From positions 1,922,001 through 1,986,000 of the forward strand of contig NC_035795.1 of the NCBI RefSeq assembly GCF_001653235.2: DNA of 64,000 bases, in the 5' to 3' direction. The translations under genes were made by a program, and so were the position numbers. The notes below the pieces were generated by a model. That model ran no database searches and was not told the origin of the DNA. It worked only from the letters and a program-made list of their open reading frames with translations. Position 1 is the first letter of the stretch. Each line of letters begins with the position of its first letter. This stretch comes from Pochonia chlamydosporia 170 (taxonomy: Eukaryota > Ascomycota > Sordariomycetes > Hypocreales > Clavicipitaceae). This document shows, one piece after another, positions 39,491-51,000 of the stretch.

Positions 39491-40200
39491 ATGCTCCCCC
39501 AATTCCTCCTTGCCATCGCGGCATTTACCTCTGGTGTACGTCCCCAATCCCCAATCCTTACCAAACTAACCATCACCAGAATGCCGCACTCACAACCAGA
39601 GCCGGAGAACTAACGGCCCCCATCGAAGGCTACGGCGTCTTCATGCCCCAGTGGGAAGTCTAAGTCACCCCCAACGGCCCCTCCACCATCCTTAGCGGAA
39701 CAGTCCAGCAAGTCCACGCCCAGCTCGTCAAACTGAACCCAAACTGGGACAAAGACTTCCAGTTCAAAACCACAAGTGACGAGACGCCAACCAAAAGGGC
39801 CGACTTTGGAGATGCCAACCCGAACTGTTTTGGCCCCTGGGGCGCCGCGAACCTGAGACGCATCCGCGAGGGCATCGACTACTTGCGCTTCATAAGTGGG
39901 ACACCTAATGGCGAGGCTGGGCCAGGGAAATGCGGCAGGGTAAGCTGTTCGTATAAGGCGGCGATTTGGTGGTGCAATGATGTAAGTACCGTTGCAGCTG
40001 TTCCATTTTCATACCGTTACTAAGCGCGATAGAACCCATGGCCGATTCAACTTGGTGCATTCGGGGATATTGCTGACGGGGCTCAGTATATAGCTGATCG
40101 ATGCTAGAGGCGTCAGGGCTTTTCGACCATTACGCAGGGACATGTGTTTCGCAGGGATAAATGGAATGTACTAGTGCGAGAAGATGGATATAGGTGCTGA
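39491..40200 (+). pseudogene. Small secreted cysteine protein gene with two internal stops
   Basis: Three exons, 39491-39535, 39580-39981 and 40033-40200, joined by good splice signals, would encode about 200 residues. Exon 1 begins MLPQFLLAIAAFTSG, a signal-peptide-like start. Later parts include CFGPWGAANLRRI and the motif CGRVSCSYKAAIWWCND, a pattern I associate with cysteine-rich fungal secreted proteins of unknown role; this is recollection, not a search. The same frame contains TAA at 39661-39663 and TAG at 40105-40107, yet reading continues sensibly past both and the splice phases agree, ending at TGA 40198-40200. Both stops differ by one C-to-T change from Gln codons. I read it as a recently decayed gene. 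Any role of the ancestral protein is unknown. Confidence 0.65.
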
Positions 40201-40754
40201 GGCGGCTTTTATGTCGATGTGTAGGGTTGGCTCTCGGTGCTGGTTTTCCTGTTGGCAGGTTTTCCCACGCCTTTACGTGAATGCGGAGAGTTAGACATCA
40301 ATAATTGACTCTTATGTTCGTGGAGCGTGTTCATCTTGAGGTGACGAGTCTGGTCTGTGTAGCGGTATGAGGAACTGTCTTTCCATTCATCATAGCAAGC
40401 TTCCACTTTATTCTGCTGTGTAGAAGCTGATGACGCAGCTAACAAGAGGCGTTTCGATGAAATAGTTCGCAGTTGTCTTGTAAAGCTCCCTTGTCAATCC
40501 GGGCCAGAGGCATGACGGCGTTACATATAGGTCGATGCCACGACACTGTGAGTGAACGGGATGAGACTGGCTGCGGTTCGACTCGTCGCTATTGTTGTGC
40601 TCTCTGTAAAATTGTCAAAATGCCTTATCCCTTGATTTTTCCATAACTTCCGTCCTTAATATACAGTCCACAATATACAACTCATCATCCCATCCAGCCA
40701 TCGCAGCCAGCTCACGCACTCAAAACCTCACAGTCATCAACCCAACACTCACTC
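40201..40754. other. Intergenic region
   Basis: About 550 bp with the 3' flanks of the disrupted secreted-protein gene and the AcpS-type gene. No coding signal. A GGTTCGACTC word near 40573 resembles a tRNA B box but has no A box or cloverleaf around it. Confidence 0.5.
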
Positions 40755-41291
40755 TCAACACTGCACACTCTCATCATGCGCAACACAAACGGCAGTCGCA
40801 TAATCCCCATCATGGCTAATCGACACCAAAGCACTCACATCTCCCCCCTCCCCTCCCCTTATCCTCGCAACCGGCGGCCCACTCCCCAGCGTCTCCCGCC
40901 TCCCCCCCCTCCTCTCAATAATAACATCATGAAAAGTAAGCCTCCGATTTGAATGCGCCTTGATAGCCGCCTCCTTCGCCGCAAACCTACACATGTCAGT
41001 CCCGCCCTCACACTCAGACAGATAAAAAACATACCGCCCGGCCATAAACGCAGCCGTCTTCCATAGCGGAGAAGCCTTCACGTCCCCGTGCGTTAAGCAC
41101 CTCACGTCTCCGTCCGTCAAGACCTTTGGATTTAGTCGTTCATCGTGGCGGGATACCTCTTCTGGCGCGAGGATGCGGTTGACGAAGCGTGTGCGTCGGG
41201 GACTGTTGAGGATGGTGTAGATGCGTGAGATTTGGCATATGTCTGTGCCGATGTTGATGGGGAAGGGGAAGGGACGGAGGTTGCGGGCCAT
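40755..41291 (-). CDS. AcpS-type 4'-phosphopantetheinyl transferase (holo-ACP synthase)
   Basis: Transfers the phosphopantetheine arm from coenzyme A to an acyl carrier protein. In fungi the short AcpS-type enzyme (yeast Ppt2) serves the mitochondrial carrier protein. Two exons, 41291-41035 and 40986-40755, give 162 residues. The first conserved motif, IGTDICQISRI, holds the metal-binding Asp near residue 18. The second, RFAAKEAAIKAH, holds the catalytic Glu and appears only when the 48-nt intron 41034-40987 is removed. That intron has GTATGT, CTGAC and TAG signals. It is a multiple of three with no stop, so an unspliced reading also gives an open frame with 16 extra residues splitting this motif. 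The C-terminus has VSISHDGDYATAV, as in the family. Mitochondrial location is inferred; there is no clear presequence. Confidence 0.88.
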   Translation of the reverse strand: MARNLRPFPFPINIGTDICQISRIYTILNSPRRTRFVNRILAPEEVSRHDERLNPKVLTDGDVRCLTHGDVKASPLWKTAAFMAGRYVFYLSECEGGTDMCRFAAKEAAIKAHSNRRLTFHDVIIERRGGRRETLGSGPPVARIRGGEGGDVSALVSISHDGDYATAVCVAHDESVQC

Positions 41292-41875
41292 GGCTGGGCT
41301 ATAACATGATGGAGCGGTTTATATTGTGCTCTGAATGTGATGGTGGTTGAGTTTGGGTTGAAGTGTGGCAGGGATGAATTGATGTCGAGAGCGGGTCTGG
41401 CGCTTATCGATACTGACGAAGCTCCAAGTGGCTCCGACTGTGCAGTGTCAAGTGGTGCAGTGCAGCGAACGACGTCATGGAGCCAAGATTCAGTGGAGAG
41501 CTCTCAACTTAGCTGCATGCTAAGGACAGGGATAATCACTGGTTTTACTTTACGGAGGAAATGCTCCCAGTTCATGTACATTACATACTCTGCAATCGAT
41601 CCATGCATTCAGTATTAAGGTATGTGCTATACGACCCAAACTTGGCAAAAGGCAAAAAGCAAAAAGCCGAATCCAAACGCCTCCATCAACATTCACATCT
41701 CCAACTCATGTTTGCATCCAGAAACAAATCAATCAACATGACAACCTGACTCATCCATCATAACGTTAGATCATGCACACAATTCCACCATAATCACAGT
41801 ATATTCCTCCCGTTATCACTTTGTGGTATATAACGTCGGCGATGGCTGTAGACGCCGCTTGTTGTATTTTGCCTC
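41292..41875. other. Intergenic region
   Basis: About 580 bp between the AcpS-type gene start and the DUF1774-like gene end, so it holds the AcpS promoter and the neighbour's 3' UTR. Small frames here (such as 41337-41618, plus) show nothing recognisable. Confidence 0.5.
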
Positions 41876-42917
41876 TTACTCATTGAGAAGAGGAGCCCGC
41901 TCGGCATCCGCAGGCGGCGCCGAACGACGCCAGAAGTGGTCTCTGCCCGTCCAAGCGGGCACCGCAATCGTCACAGTAGAAATGAACAGGAGCGCCATGA
42001 TGATGAAGGCAAAGATCCACTGCAGAGCAATGACCTGGCGCTCAAACTGGGCGACTCCAATGGCCGCAGCCAGGATGCTGAGCCAAAAGCCCATGGTGTA
42101 GTCCTGTCATCCTGTCAGTGTCTCATACAAAACAGTAGATTGGGCTTTCGACCGGTGAATAACAGAGTGTAAAAAACAAACCTTGAAAGTGACAATAAAA
42201 AACATGCCATACGCCAAAATGGACCAAATAAAGATATTTCCAAAGATCCTAGCCACCAGATTATGCGGATGGTACACCATAAATGCACCATTCCAATAAA
42301 TGGCCACAAACGTCCAGGCCAACGGTCCCGACGCAACCGGCGCATGAATGAAACGCGGGGACGTATTATGGCGGAAATACAACACCGACAAGTTGAAAAA
42401 GTTGAGGACGAGAATAATCTCGGCCCAGATAAAGTGCGAGCGCACAAAGAGCATGACAAAGGCAAAGTGGAAGAGGTTGTTGAGGATGAAGTGGCTGCCG
42501 ACGCTGGCGGCCCAGTTGACGGTCTCGGGGACGCGGGAGAAGAGGTGGGTGATGTAGCCGAACTGCATGATGAAGAGGACGACCCAGTAGACATCGCCGA
42601 GGATGGGGTTCATGGTGAAGGCGGTGCGGTAGAGGTTGTTCTGGTCCCAGATGCGGCGGCGGATGGTGTGGCCGTCCTTGGGCTCGTTGACGACATAGTA
42701 GACGGAGACGACGACGGAGAGGAGCCAGGATATGAGGGTGAGGAGTTTGTAGGTGAGGATGGAGCCGGAGGAGTGAGACTCGCGGTGGCTAAAGGGGTTC
42801 CCTGGGGATGTTAGTTGAATTTGGATGGGAAGTTGATGGTTGTGGTTGAGTTGTAGATGGGAAGGTTGATGGTTGAAGGTGAAATGGGATGAACGTACAG
42901 GCATTCCAGTTTGCCAT
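41876..42917 (-). CDS. Multi-pass membrane protein, DUF1774-like
   Basis: Three exons, 42917-42899, 42801-42182 and 42103-41876, give 288 residues. The 19-nt first exon (MANWNAW) is joined to NPFSHRESHSSGSILTYKLL. It is chosen over the open frame running upstream in the intron because it has a clean donor (GTACGT) and acceptor. The protein has about seven to eight hydrophobic spans, for example LLTLISWLLSVVVSVYYVV, VYWVVLFIMQFGYITHLF, FHFAFVMLFV, FIWSILAYGMFFIVTF and WIFAFIIMALLFISTVTIAV. The tail ends APPADAERAPLLNE. The pattern matches a fungal integral-membrane family I recall as DUF1774. Biochemical role unknown; the acidic dileucine-like tail hints at endomembrane sorting. Confidence 0.8.
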
Positions 42918-45057
42918 TGTGACGATGGCGTTGAGCGACGCAGCTCAGTGTTGAGAGAAAATGATTTAAAAAATAAAATAAAAATAAAAAGTTAGTCCAC
43001 CAAGAGCACCGGAATACAATTCGTGTCCAACTAGCAATATCACATTCAATGTCCGTCTAATAGCTCGTGGGATGCAAAGACAGCAGAAGCAGTTAAGAGA
43101 GCAAAGGAGAGAGTGTGTAAACTCACACAAGAGCGGGCAGCAAAAGCTATTTATTCAAGGCAAGAAACACATGCCTTGCAAGTAAGTGAACCAGACATGT
43201 ACAAGGAAAGACAAGGCAGGGAAATGGAAAAGCGGGGTGAACATTCGTCCTGGTACTGCAGCTGCACCAACGTAGATACTTGCACACATCCATACATATG
43301 TACATCCACACATACAACAAGAGACATGGAACACCACAGCATGAGAGGCTGCAAACAAGAAACACCAGGCTTGACTTGAGAGTCATCCATCTCTGGCCGC
43401 CAGAAACCGACAGCACAGAAAAGCGTTCGCCTCATGACGACGCTTGTTTCGGCCCCGCAGCCGCATGGCCAGCCACATCGCGATTCTCCCCCCAACTCTG
43501 TTCCTCTCCCACACAGAAAACCACACAAACACCACCAGCACCTCACACCAACAAGGATAGCCGCAGGACCAGGTGACCATCCCAAACAATCTCAGCAAGT
43601 CAATCAGTCCAATGCGTCGAAGCGCCCGCGCCACCCACCAGCACGGCATCACACCACCAGACGAGACAAGAGTTAAGAACCACACCATCATCAGTTCTGC
43701 GGGTCACTTCGGTCATGAGAATCCCCCATGTCTCACTCAGAGTGTGAATCTAACCCCGTCGTAAAACTATCACGCAACAATAATAAATCTCGTAAATAGC
43801 CCAGTGCAGGAGAAGCATTTAAAATGGGATCAAAAGACGATGAAGTTTGTGCGTAATTTCCACCTTCCCAAACGCAAAACATGCATCGACGCATCTCTAC
43901 GTCACCACTTTCTCTTCACCAACCAGACTTACATTCCAGCGCCCACCAAAGACTGCTCAAGTGGACATGGACTCTCAAAACGGGTACACAAGCCGTTGGA
44001 GCCGTTGGCAGCAAATTGTAACGTCGACACGCGGGCTTGAAATCCTGCGGTGACTTGTGACTACTCTCTTCTCACTTCATGTATGCCCACTCAGACCTAG
44101 CTACATAGAGTCAAGCTGCGTAGCTGCATCCCATCTCACTCTCCCAGCCTGCAGCTCTATCCCGACAATCTGGATAAAATTAATACCCAGCATTCAGCTG
44201 AGCCCATAATCTCACACTATCCCTTTCGAAGCTTGATTCGATCCAATTTAACTCCCATCTTCACCCGCAAGTCAATAACCCGGAAACACATAAGCTAAGC
44301 ACCCGATTGCCAATTCAACTCAGCTCCCATCACCCACATCACCCACCAAGTTATTTCAATGGCGCAGAAATACCGGCCCAAGCCTACAGCTGTCTATGGC
44401 TTCATTTCTCCAACTTTCGACACTCAAGTGCTCCCTCAAGATGTCCTCCACAACCCCAGACACCATACACCATACACCAGACCAGACAACACCACCTCGT
44501 ATGCATCACCTTCATGTCTCACTCAACAACCCTCACCGAACCATATCACCACGTAAATAATTCCCTTCCATCCACCACACAGCACCCATCTTCTTACCTG
44601 CAGAAGTGCCTGCAGCCACCAGACATTGTCCACCTACCTAGGTATCTACCCGTTCCCACGCACCGGGCGGATGCCACCCTCAACAGTAGAAAAGGGTGTT
44701 GCCCATTTTCCATGTTGGACCCTGATCGAACACTATCCTCGCTACATCACCCATATCTAGCACAACCAAACAATAGAGAAGAGTCTTGTCTTGATTAATA
44801 TCAATTCTATTCTTGCCAATAAAACCAACAACATTTCCATCTTAGGGTATCAGTGTATGCATGTATGTAGACCTCTCTTACACCACACATCAAAGCGTGC
44901 CATACGCCGCGCCGAATGCCACTTCCAAAACCACAGTACGCAACTTATAAGACAAAGAAAATAAAAATATAAACAATCAATCAATAAATCATGCCTTGGC
45001 AGCATGCTTCAGAATCCTCAAACTTCATCCACTAACTTAACTTCACCACACATCCCC
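42918..45057. other. Intergenic region downstream of dynein
   Basis: About 2.1 kb. Next to 42918 is the DUF1774-like promoter, with an A/T-rich run near 42965-42990. The rest is C/A-rich low-complexity DNA whose frames (98 codons at 43280-43576; 163 codons at 44307-44798) are His/Pro/Ser-rich and without domains. CACCAGACATTG lies at 44617-44628 and TACCTAGGTA at 44635-44644. No gene supported. Confidence 0.5.
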
Positions 45058-48000
45058 TCATGAATCCGTCACCAGCTGCTCTCCCTGGTCCAGCAGCTCT
45101 GTCACCCTCCGCAAATCAGTAATCAAGCTGCGGCCCAGACCGACAAGCAACAGCTTCTCTGCATTGGCAGGCAGGCCGAGGTATGTAGGTGGCTCGCGTT
45201 CAGGCAGCTTGTGAATCCACCCCATAAAGTCCTGTAGGCTGGTTCCAGAAGGCACAAGAAGCCCGCCGTCGGGTCCGTCCACCAGTTTGTGATCAACGTC
45301 GTATGCATCAGGCGTAAGGAATGTAGTAACCAGCTGTCCAAGCAGCTTGAAGTCGCCTTCATCATCAATCTTGCCACCATACGTCTCAGTGACCAAGTAC
45401 CGAATCATCTCCCATGGAATATTTTGCGGAGCAATATTCGTTCGGTTGCCCGCCACGCCATCGAGCCAGGTATCAACAATAAACGCCGAGCATTCATACT
45501 GCAAACAAATTAGTTAAATGAATCAAATCGATCGTGCGGGTGCTCATGAGCTACTTACATCGCTATCGTTGAACTCCCAGAAACCCTTCCAACCAAGGTC
45601 TGGGGCATATCGGAGCCGTTCTTGAGCAACGGCGTGCAAGAACGAGATGAGCAGGTACAGTCTCGTTCTCTCCACAGGGCTCTTGGTTGATCGGGTAGAC
45701 AGCGAAGACATCGAGTCCTTCATGTTGGCCCGTACACCTGCAGGTTGTTCGTACATCAACACCCGGGAAGCCCGCAAGAGATTGACGGGAATCTTGGGGC
45801 TAGACTCCATGGACAAGAATAGTCTAAAGTCCTTTTGGGGATTAAGCGCCTCCATGCGCTTCTCAAGACTCTGCAGCCACGTGGGCGCCAAATGGACATT
45901 CTTGACCAGAACCCAAGATCCGTTCTGAGCGGCATTGCTAATGGCCTTGTCAGCGCTGGCGAGACCTTCGTTGGATCCCATCGCAATGTTGGTGCACTTG
46001 ACATTCATCCTCTCCACTAGGTTGTCCACCTTGTAACTAGCATCGAAACCAGGGCTAGATACCAAAGCAATTGGGAGGGTAGCCGACACTTGAGTAACCG
46101 TGTCCTTGAGGTCTTCGACAAAGTCAAAGATCTCACTGCCAAACACTTGGCCGACGAATCGTTCTGCCGCAGGCACAAACCGGTCCATTCGGAACAGCTT
46201 GACAAGGAGCAGAGACAATAATGATTGATCGACCGGGCTGGTCTTGTCATCCCAAATTTGGGGTACAACATCTTCTGCAAGCTCTTCGGCGAAGAACTTA
46301 TCCCATTCGGTAGCCGGGACGCCATCAATCTTCTCCTTCAAGACGCCGAGTTTCTTGGCTTCGATGAAGGCTTCGTCCTTCAACTCTGGAGTAGAGGAAA
46401 GGTCTTTGCCTTCGATACGCTTGTCGAGGACAATGTCAATGAGTGATTTGTCCATCTTGTAAGGGGATGCCTGGGCGAGAAGCATGCCAAGCGTGATCCG
46501 GTCCTTCTGAAGCAGACCGAGGGCTGTCCGCCTAAAGGTATTGACGAAAAGATCCTTGACAATAATGTCACGACGCGCGTTATGATCCGTCTCGTTGGCA
46601 AGGCTCTTGTTACCATGGAGTACCAGCTGGAATATATCCAAAAAGTACTGTAGAGAGAACTGGTAAAAGTGATTGAGGAAGTGTAGTTGATCAAGCACAG
46701 CAAATACGGCACTGCACGAGCTGGCAATGACGCCGTACTGCTGCGTAATTTCCTCCACCTCGGCCATGACGCCTTCAGTGTTGCTCATCTTGGCAGAAAT
46801 CTCCGCTGCCTCTGTCTTGAGTCTCTCCAGTGTCTCTATCACGTTGTCGTCATCGAGAATATTACCGCGAGACTCGTTGAGAGCTTGCAAAAGCTGCTTC
46901 TCAAGCTGGCGGAGATGAACCTTGAACTCGCCCTGAAGCTTGATGAGATTGGTACGTCGCTCATCAACGTCGGGTCGCTCTGACTTGAGCACATCGTTAA
47001 GAGATTGAGTTTGCAGAGAGCTCTTGGTGACCGTAAAGTTGACAAAGGTAGTTCGACTGCAGATATCCGGAGCAAACTGCGCCGAAGGATCACGAATGGA
47101 CAAGTATATCTTGAACGCGGGCGAGAAATCAATCTCTTGCTTACCAAGCTGGATAAGAACACGTCCACCAGTCCGTTGGTACTCCTTGTTCAAGACATGG
47201 TTGAGGATAGGATCCAAGTGCTCGGCGTCCTGGATAAGAATTGGGTTACCGAAACGCAGCGAGCTTTCAAGTTGCTTCGTAAATGTATCATCCAAGAAGC
47301 TAGTGACCGTGAGCTTTCTGTCCTTGCACTCCCTCTGCAGGAATTCCGTGACTCTTCCAGATGGGTCAATGATGAGAGGATAGCGATTGAAGCGCTTGAG
47401 AATGATTGCGTTCTCGGTACAGAGATCATCCACTGGCAACATGTTCTCCTGCCATCCCAGCCGCTCGTCTGCGCTTGAAAGGTACTCGGTAACTGGGTTG
47501 GGGGACTTGTACTGGATTCCGGACAGGTGAAGCTGGTGGCACCAATCATCCATCATGGACTTTCGGAAAGTCTGGTCGTACAAACCACTGTATGCCAAGA
47601 AGGCAGCGGCCGTAAGCACATCACCAACGAGGGTACTGATTTGTGTCTCGAAAGACTTGCTTCCTTCTTCCCAACGAGTTCTCTCGGATGACAAGCTGTC
47701 CAGGAGTCGCACACTTCTGTCCACCTTGAATTGGACCTTGGACATTTCGGACTTGATAGCCTGTGTCTCGCTAATAAGGGCAGCATATTCGGTCTTGTAG
47801 GTATTGATGCTGGACTCGAGTTCGGCAATGTTGTTTTCGACAGCCTTTGCTTCAGCTCTCGTTTGAAGGGCTTGCTCTTCAAGCTGGGTAACTTCCTCCT
47901 TCAAGGGCCCTACGCGATCCAAAATATCCGAGTAGTTGACTTGAGCTGCGACCCATTGTACGAGGGGACCGCAAGCCTTGGAAGCGCGATTGACCTTCTC

Positions 48001-51000
48001 AAAAGTAAATTCGGGGTTGGAGAGGAAATCGTTTCGCATCTTGTTTCGCAATGCCCTCGTCATCTGCTTGCCGTTATCGAACATGATGATACTGGCAATG
48101 AAGTCATCTCTGCGCACAACCGCCTGCACCGCCTTCCAATCATTGATCTTGTGGCCAAGCAAGGTGCAAACGGCGTCGAGGGCCAGCCTGACACCGGATG
48201 GAGGGTTGCCCATAGATCGGACTTCGGTCAAATGCTGTCTCTTGATGTTGCTGACACTGGCCTTGGCCTCTTCCACAGCAGGTTCTGCCTTTGCAAGATC
48301 CTCCAATACGACCTTCTTTCTCTTTGCCACCTCTGCATCTTGCTTCTCCAGTGCCGCCTGAATCTCCAATGATGTGTTCTTCCTCTGTTCCGCCTCTCTC
48401 TGATCTGCCACCATGCGCTGCAGCTTCTCGTTCGCCTCTGCATCCTTCTGTTCAAGTTGCGTCTTCTTCTCCGCTAGGCTCACTCGCAGATCTCGCACCT
48501 TGTCCACAGTGTCCCTGAGTTTCTCAAGACCAACGTTCAAATGACGCTGCTGCTCTTCCAAATCTTCACGCTTCTCATTGTATAACTTGACATACTGGCC
48601 AACAAAGTCCAGGAAATGGCGAGGCGTGAGGAAAGTGACCTTCTTCTGCTGCTTGTACAGCTTCTCGTTGTATCGTTGAAGCGAATAGTGGATATATACC
48701 ATCGAATTGACGACAGTCTCGCGGTGAGACGGTGGTAAGTTGAGACCACGGTAGGCAACGGGAATGGTGTCAGGGGCCTGGAATGTACTACGATCGAGAT
48801 CAATAGAATGCGTGAGCTCGTGACCGACCTGGAAAAGAGCCTGATCTGACCAGTCTCCAAACCAGTTAAGTACACATCTGTTGAACAGGGCGGGACTGGT
48901 GGCAGCCTTGGAGGACAAGCCATCCTCTGGTGGGTTCATTGTAAAGACAACGTGAAGGTTATTGACAATCTGTTGAGTAAACCACTTGTAGAGTTCCTCG
49001 GGGGAATCCAGGTGCAAGTTCTGGCGCTGGGCGCCTTCCTTGCAAGCAGTCATGAGGGCGGCATATTCGTCACCTTCAAATAAACCAGGCACTTCTGCGT
49101 TGGCTAGGAGTGTGTTCATGCGCTCCAAGAAACCAGAGTCGAGAACGTTCGACTCATCCATGATGAAGCAAATCTTTTCACCCTTACAGCCACATCGCCG
49201 CAGTACGTCCCGGAGATCCTCGTCAAAGTCTTCACCAGAGTACTTGCCATGAACCTTGATCTGGAAGACTTTGAGGCCATTCATCCAAGCCACAAATCGT
49301 GACAAAGTAGTTTTGCCACTACCACTGACACCGATGAGGATCAAATGGCCCTGTGGTTGTCTGAAGACACGGTCAATACGCAACACATGCTCCAAAACAT
49401 CGTTGAACAAGATGAGTGGCACGTCGACTTCTTCTTCGCAAAAGGTCTTGAGTCTGGCTTTGACGAAGTCTCGAAGCTCTTCACGGTCGACGGGTACGTA
49501 ATTCTTGGAAAGCCAGTTGGAGAAGAGGATGGGTCCACCAAGAGCCTTCTCCTCGTCAATATTGGGGAAGTGTTCCAAAGCAATGCGACGAACAGCTTCA
49601 TCAGTCCACTTGCGTTCATCTTCTGCAACGAGACGGTCCTGGAAGAGTCGAAGAGCTTCATGGGCCCATATGCGAATCAGGCCTTCAATTGACAAGCTCT
49701 CCAATGGCTTGATTGCCTCGTACACACCACGAACCCAGCGAGTAAGCTCTCGAGGACTGTAAACATAATGAGGCTGGATTTTAGGAGTAAACCGCTGTTG
49801 GGATTCGAGGTAGAATCGGACCATTGCGTGAGTGAGTGCTTCGGCGTACCCACGGAGAGCGGGAATGATCTTGAGGACGGCGGAGTTGAATGTGCCATAA
49901 ATCTGGTTGAGGGACAGCTCTCCGGGATAGTCCACCATGATGAGGGGTGCATGCCGAAGGAATCGAGCGCCCAGAGGAGTACGGCCGGCATCTGTGGGAG
50001 GGTTACAGGCGCCAACAAATTGGATACGGTCCAGCGTAACCCATGACTTGTCTGAGGTGCGCCAGAATCCATTATGCTCAACAAGTTGTCGGAGGAACGA
50101 GATTGCTCTTTGAGTGCCGTAATTATCAGGGGCAGGCAAGTTGATTTCGTCGCAAAAGACAACGAGCCATCGTCCAATTTGCGTGGGAGATAGCATTACT
50201 CCGTTGAGAGTCTTCTTGTATTCACAGTATTGCTCAAAGGTCTTAATGAGAAGATCTGGAGTCGTGGCGCTTGAGAAATTGAGGCCAACAACCTCCATAT
50301 TCGGCAGCTTCCTGAGAGCACTGAAGAGAGTCATTGTTTTACCGGAACCAGGAGGACCGCAAAGTAAGAGGGGTTTGTGCTCAGCCAGCCAGGAGTAGAG
50401 TACATCCTCGTGGCGGACTGTATCCAGAGTTGGAATAACAACATCAGTCTGGATGATCGAGTGCGTATTGACTTCAATGGTTGGTACTTGGTTTTGCCAA
50501 GAGGTCCATTCCGCTCTCGGCAGGCTAACATCGAAGTCGATCAATGAGCTGTTGCCATCTAGCGGTGGCGACCCGAAGCTTGCAAACGCACAGAGGTCGT
50601 CACCGAAAGCTTTTCGATCCGACAGAGGACAGTCACCGGTCAGGGCCCAGACCAGGGCGAGAAGCAACTTCTTGGGGATGAAAGCCTCGATTTGTTCAGC
50701 ATCCAGTGGGAAGTCTGTATGCTGGCCGTTGTACTCAATCACATCCCTGACAGCTTTGTTGAGTAGCGAGAACAGTGTGTTGAGAACACGAGCCACGGTG
50801 AATTCCATGATGTGGTTGTACTTTGCGGCTCGTTCAAGGGCTTCATGAATAAAGTTATCGGATGTCATGTACACCTTGAGCAAGTCGGCAACTTCACTTT
50901 GAACAGCAAGCATCTTGGCGGGGTTCTGCCCAGTTGCAACACTGTCCTCGTCCAGGTCTTCGAATGGTACGCTTCGAAGACTTTCCAGATAGTTCGTGAC

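Noticed and set aside
40560..40600. tRNA-like B box (GGTTCGACTC)
   Set aside because: No matching A box at the right distance and no acceptor-stem pairing around it.
44307..44798. 163-codon plus-strand frame
   Set aside because: His/Pro/Ser/Thr-rich composition reflects C/A-rich DNA. No domain, no splice partners and no homology I recognise.
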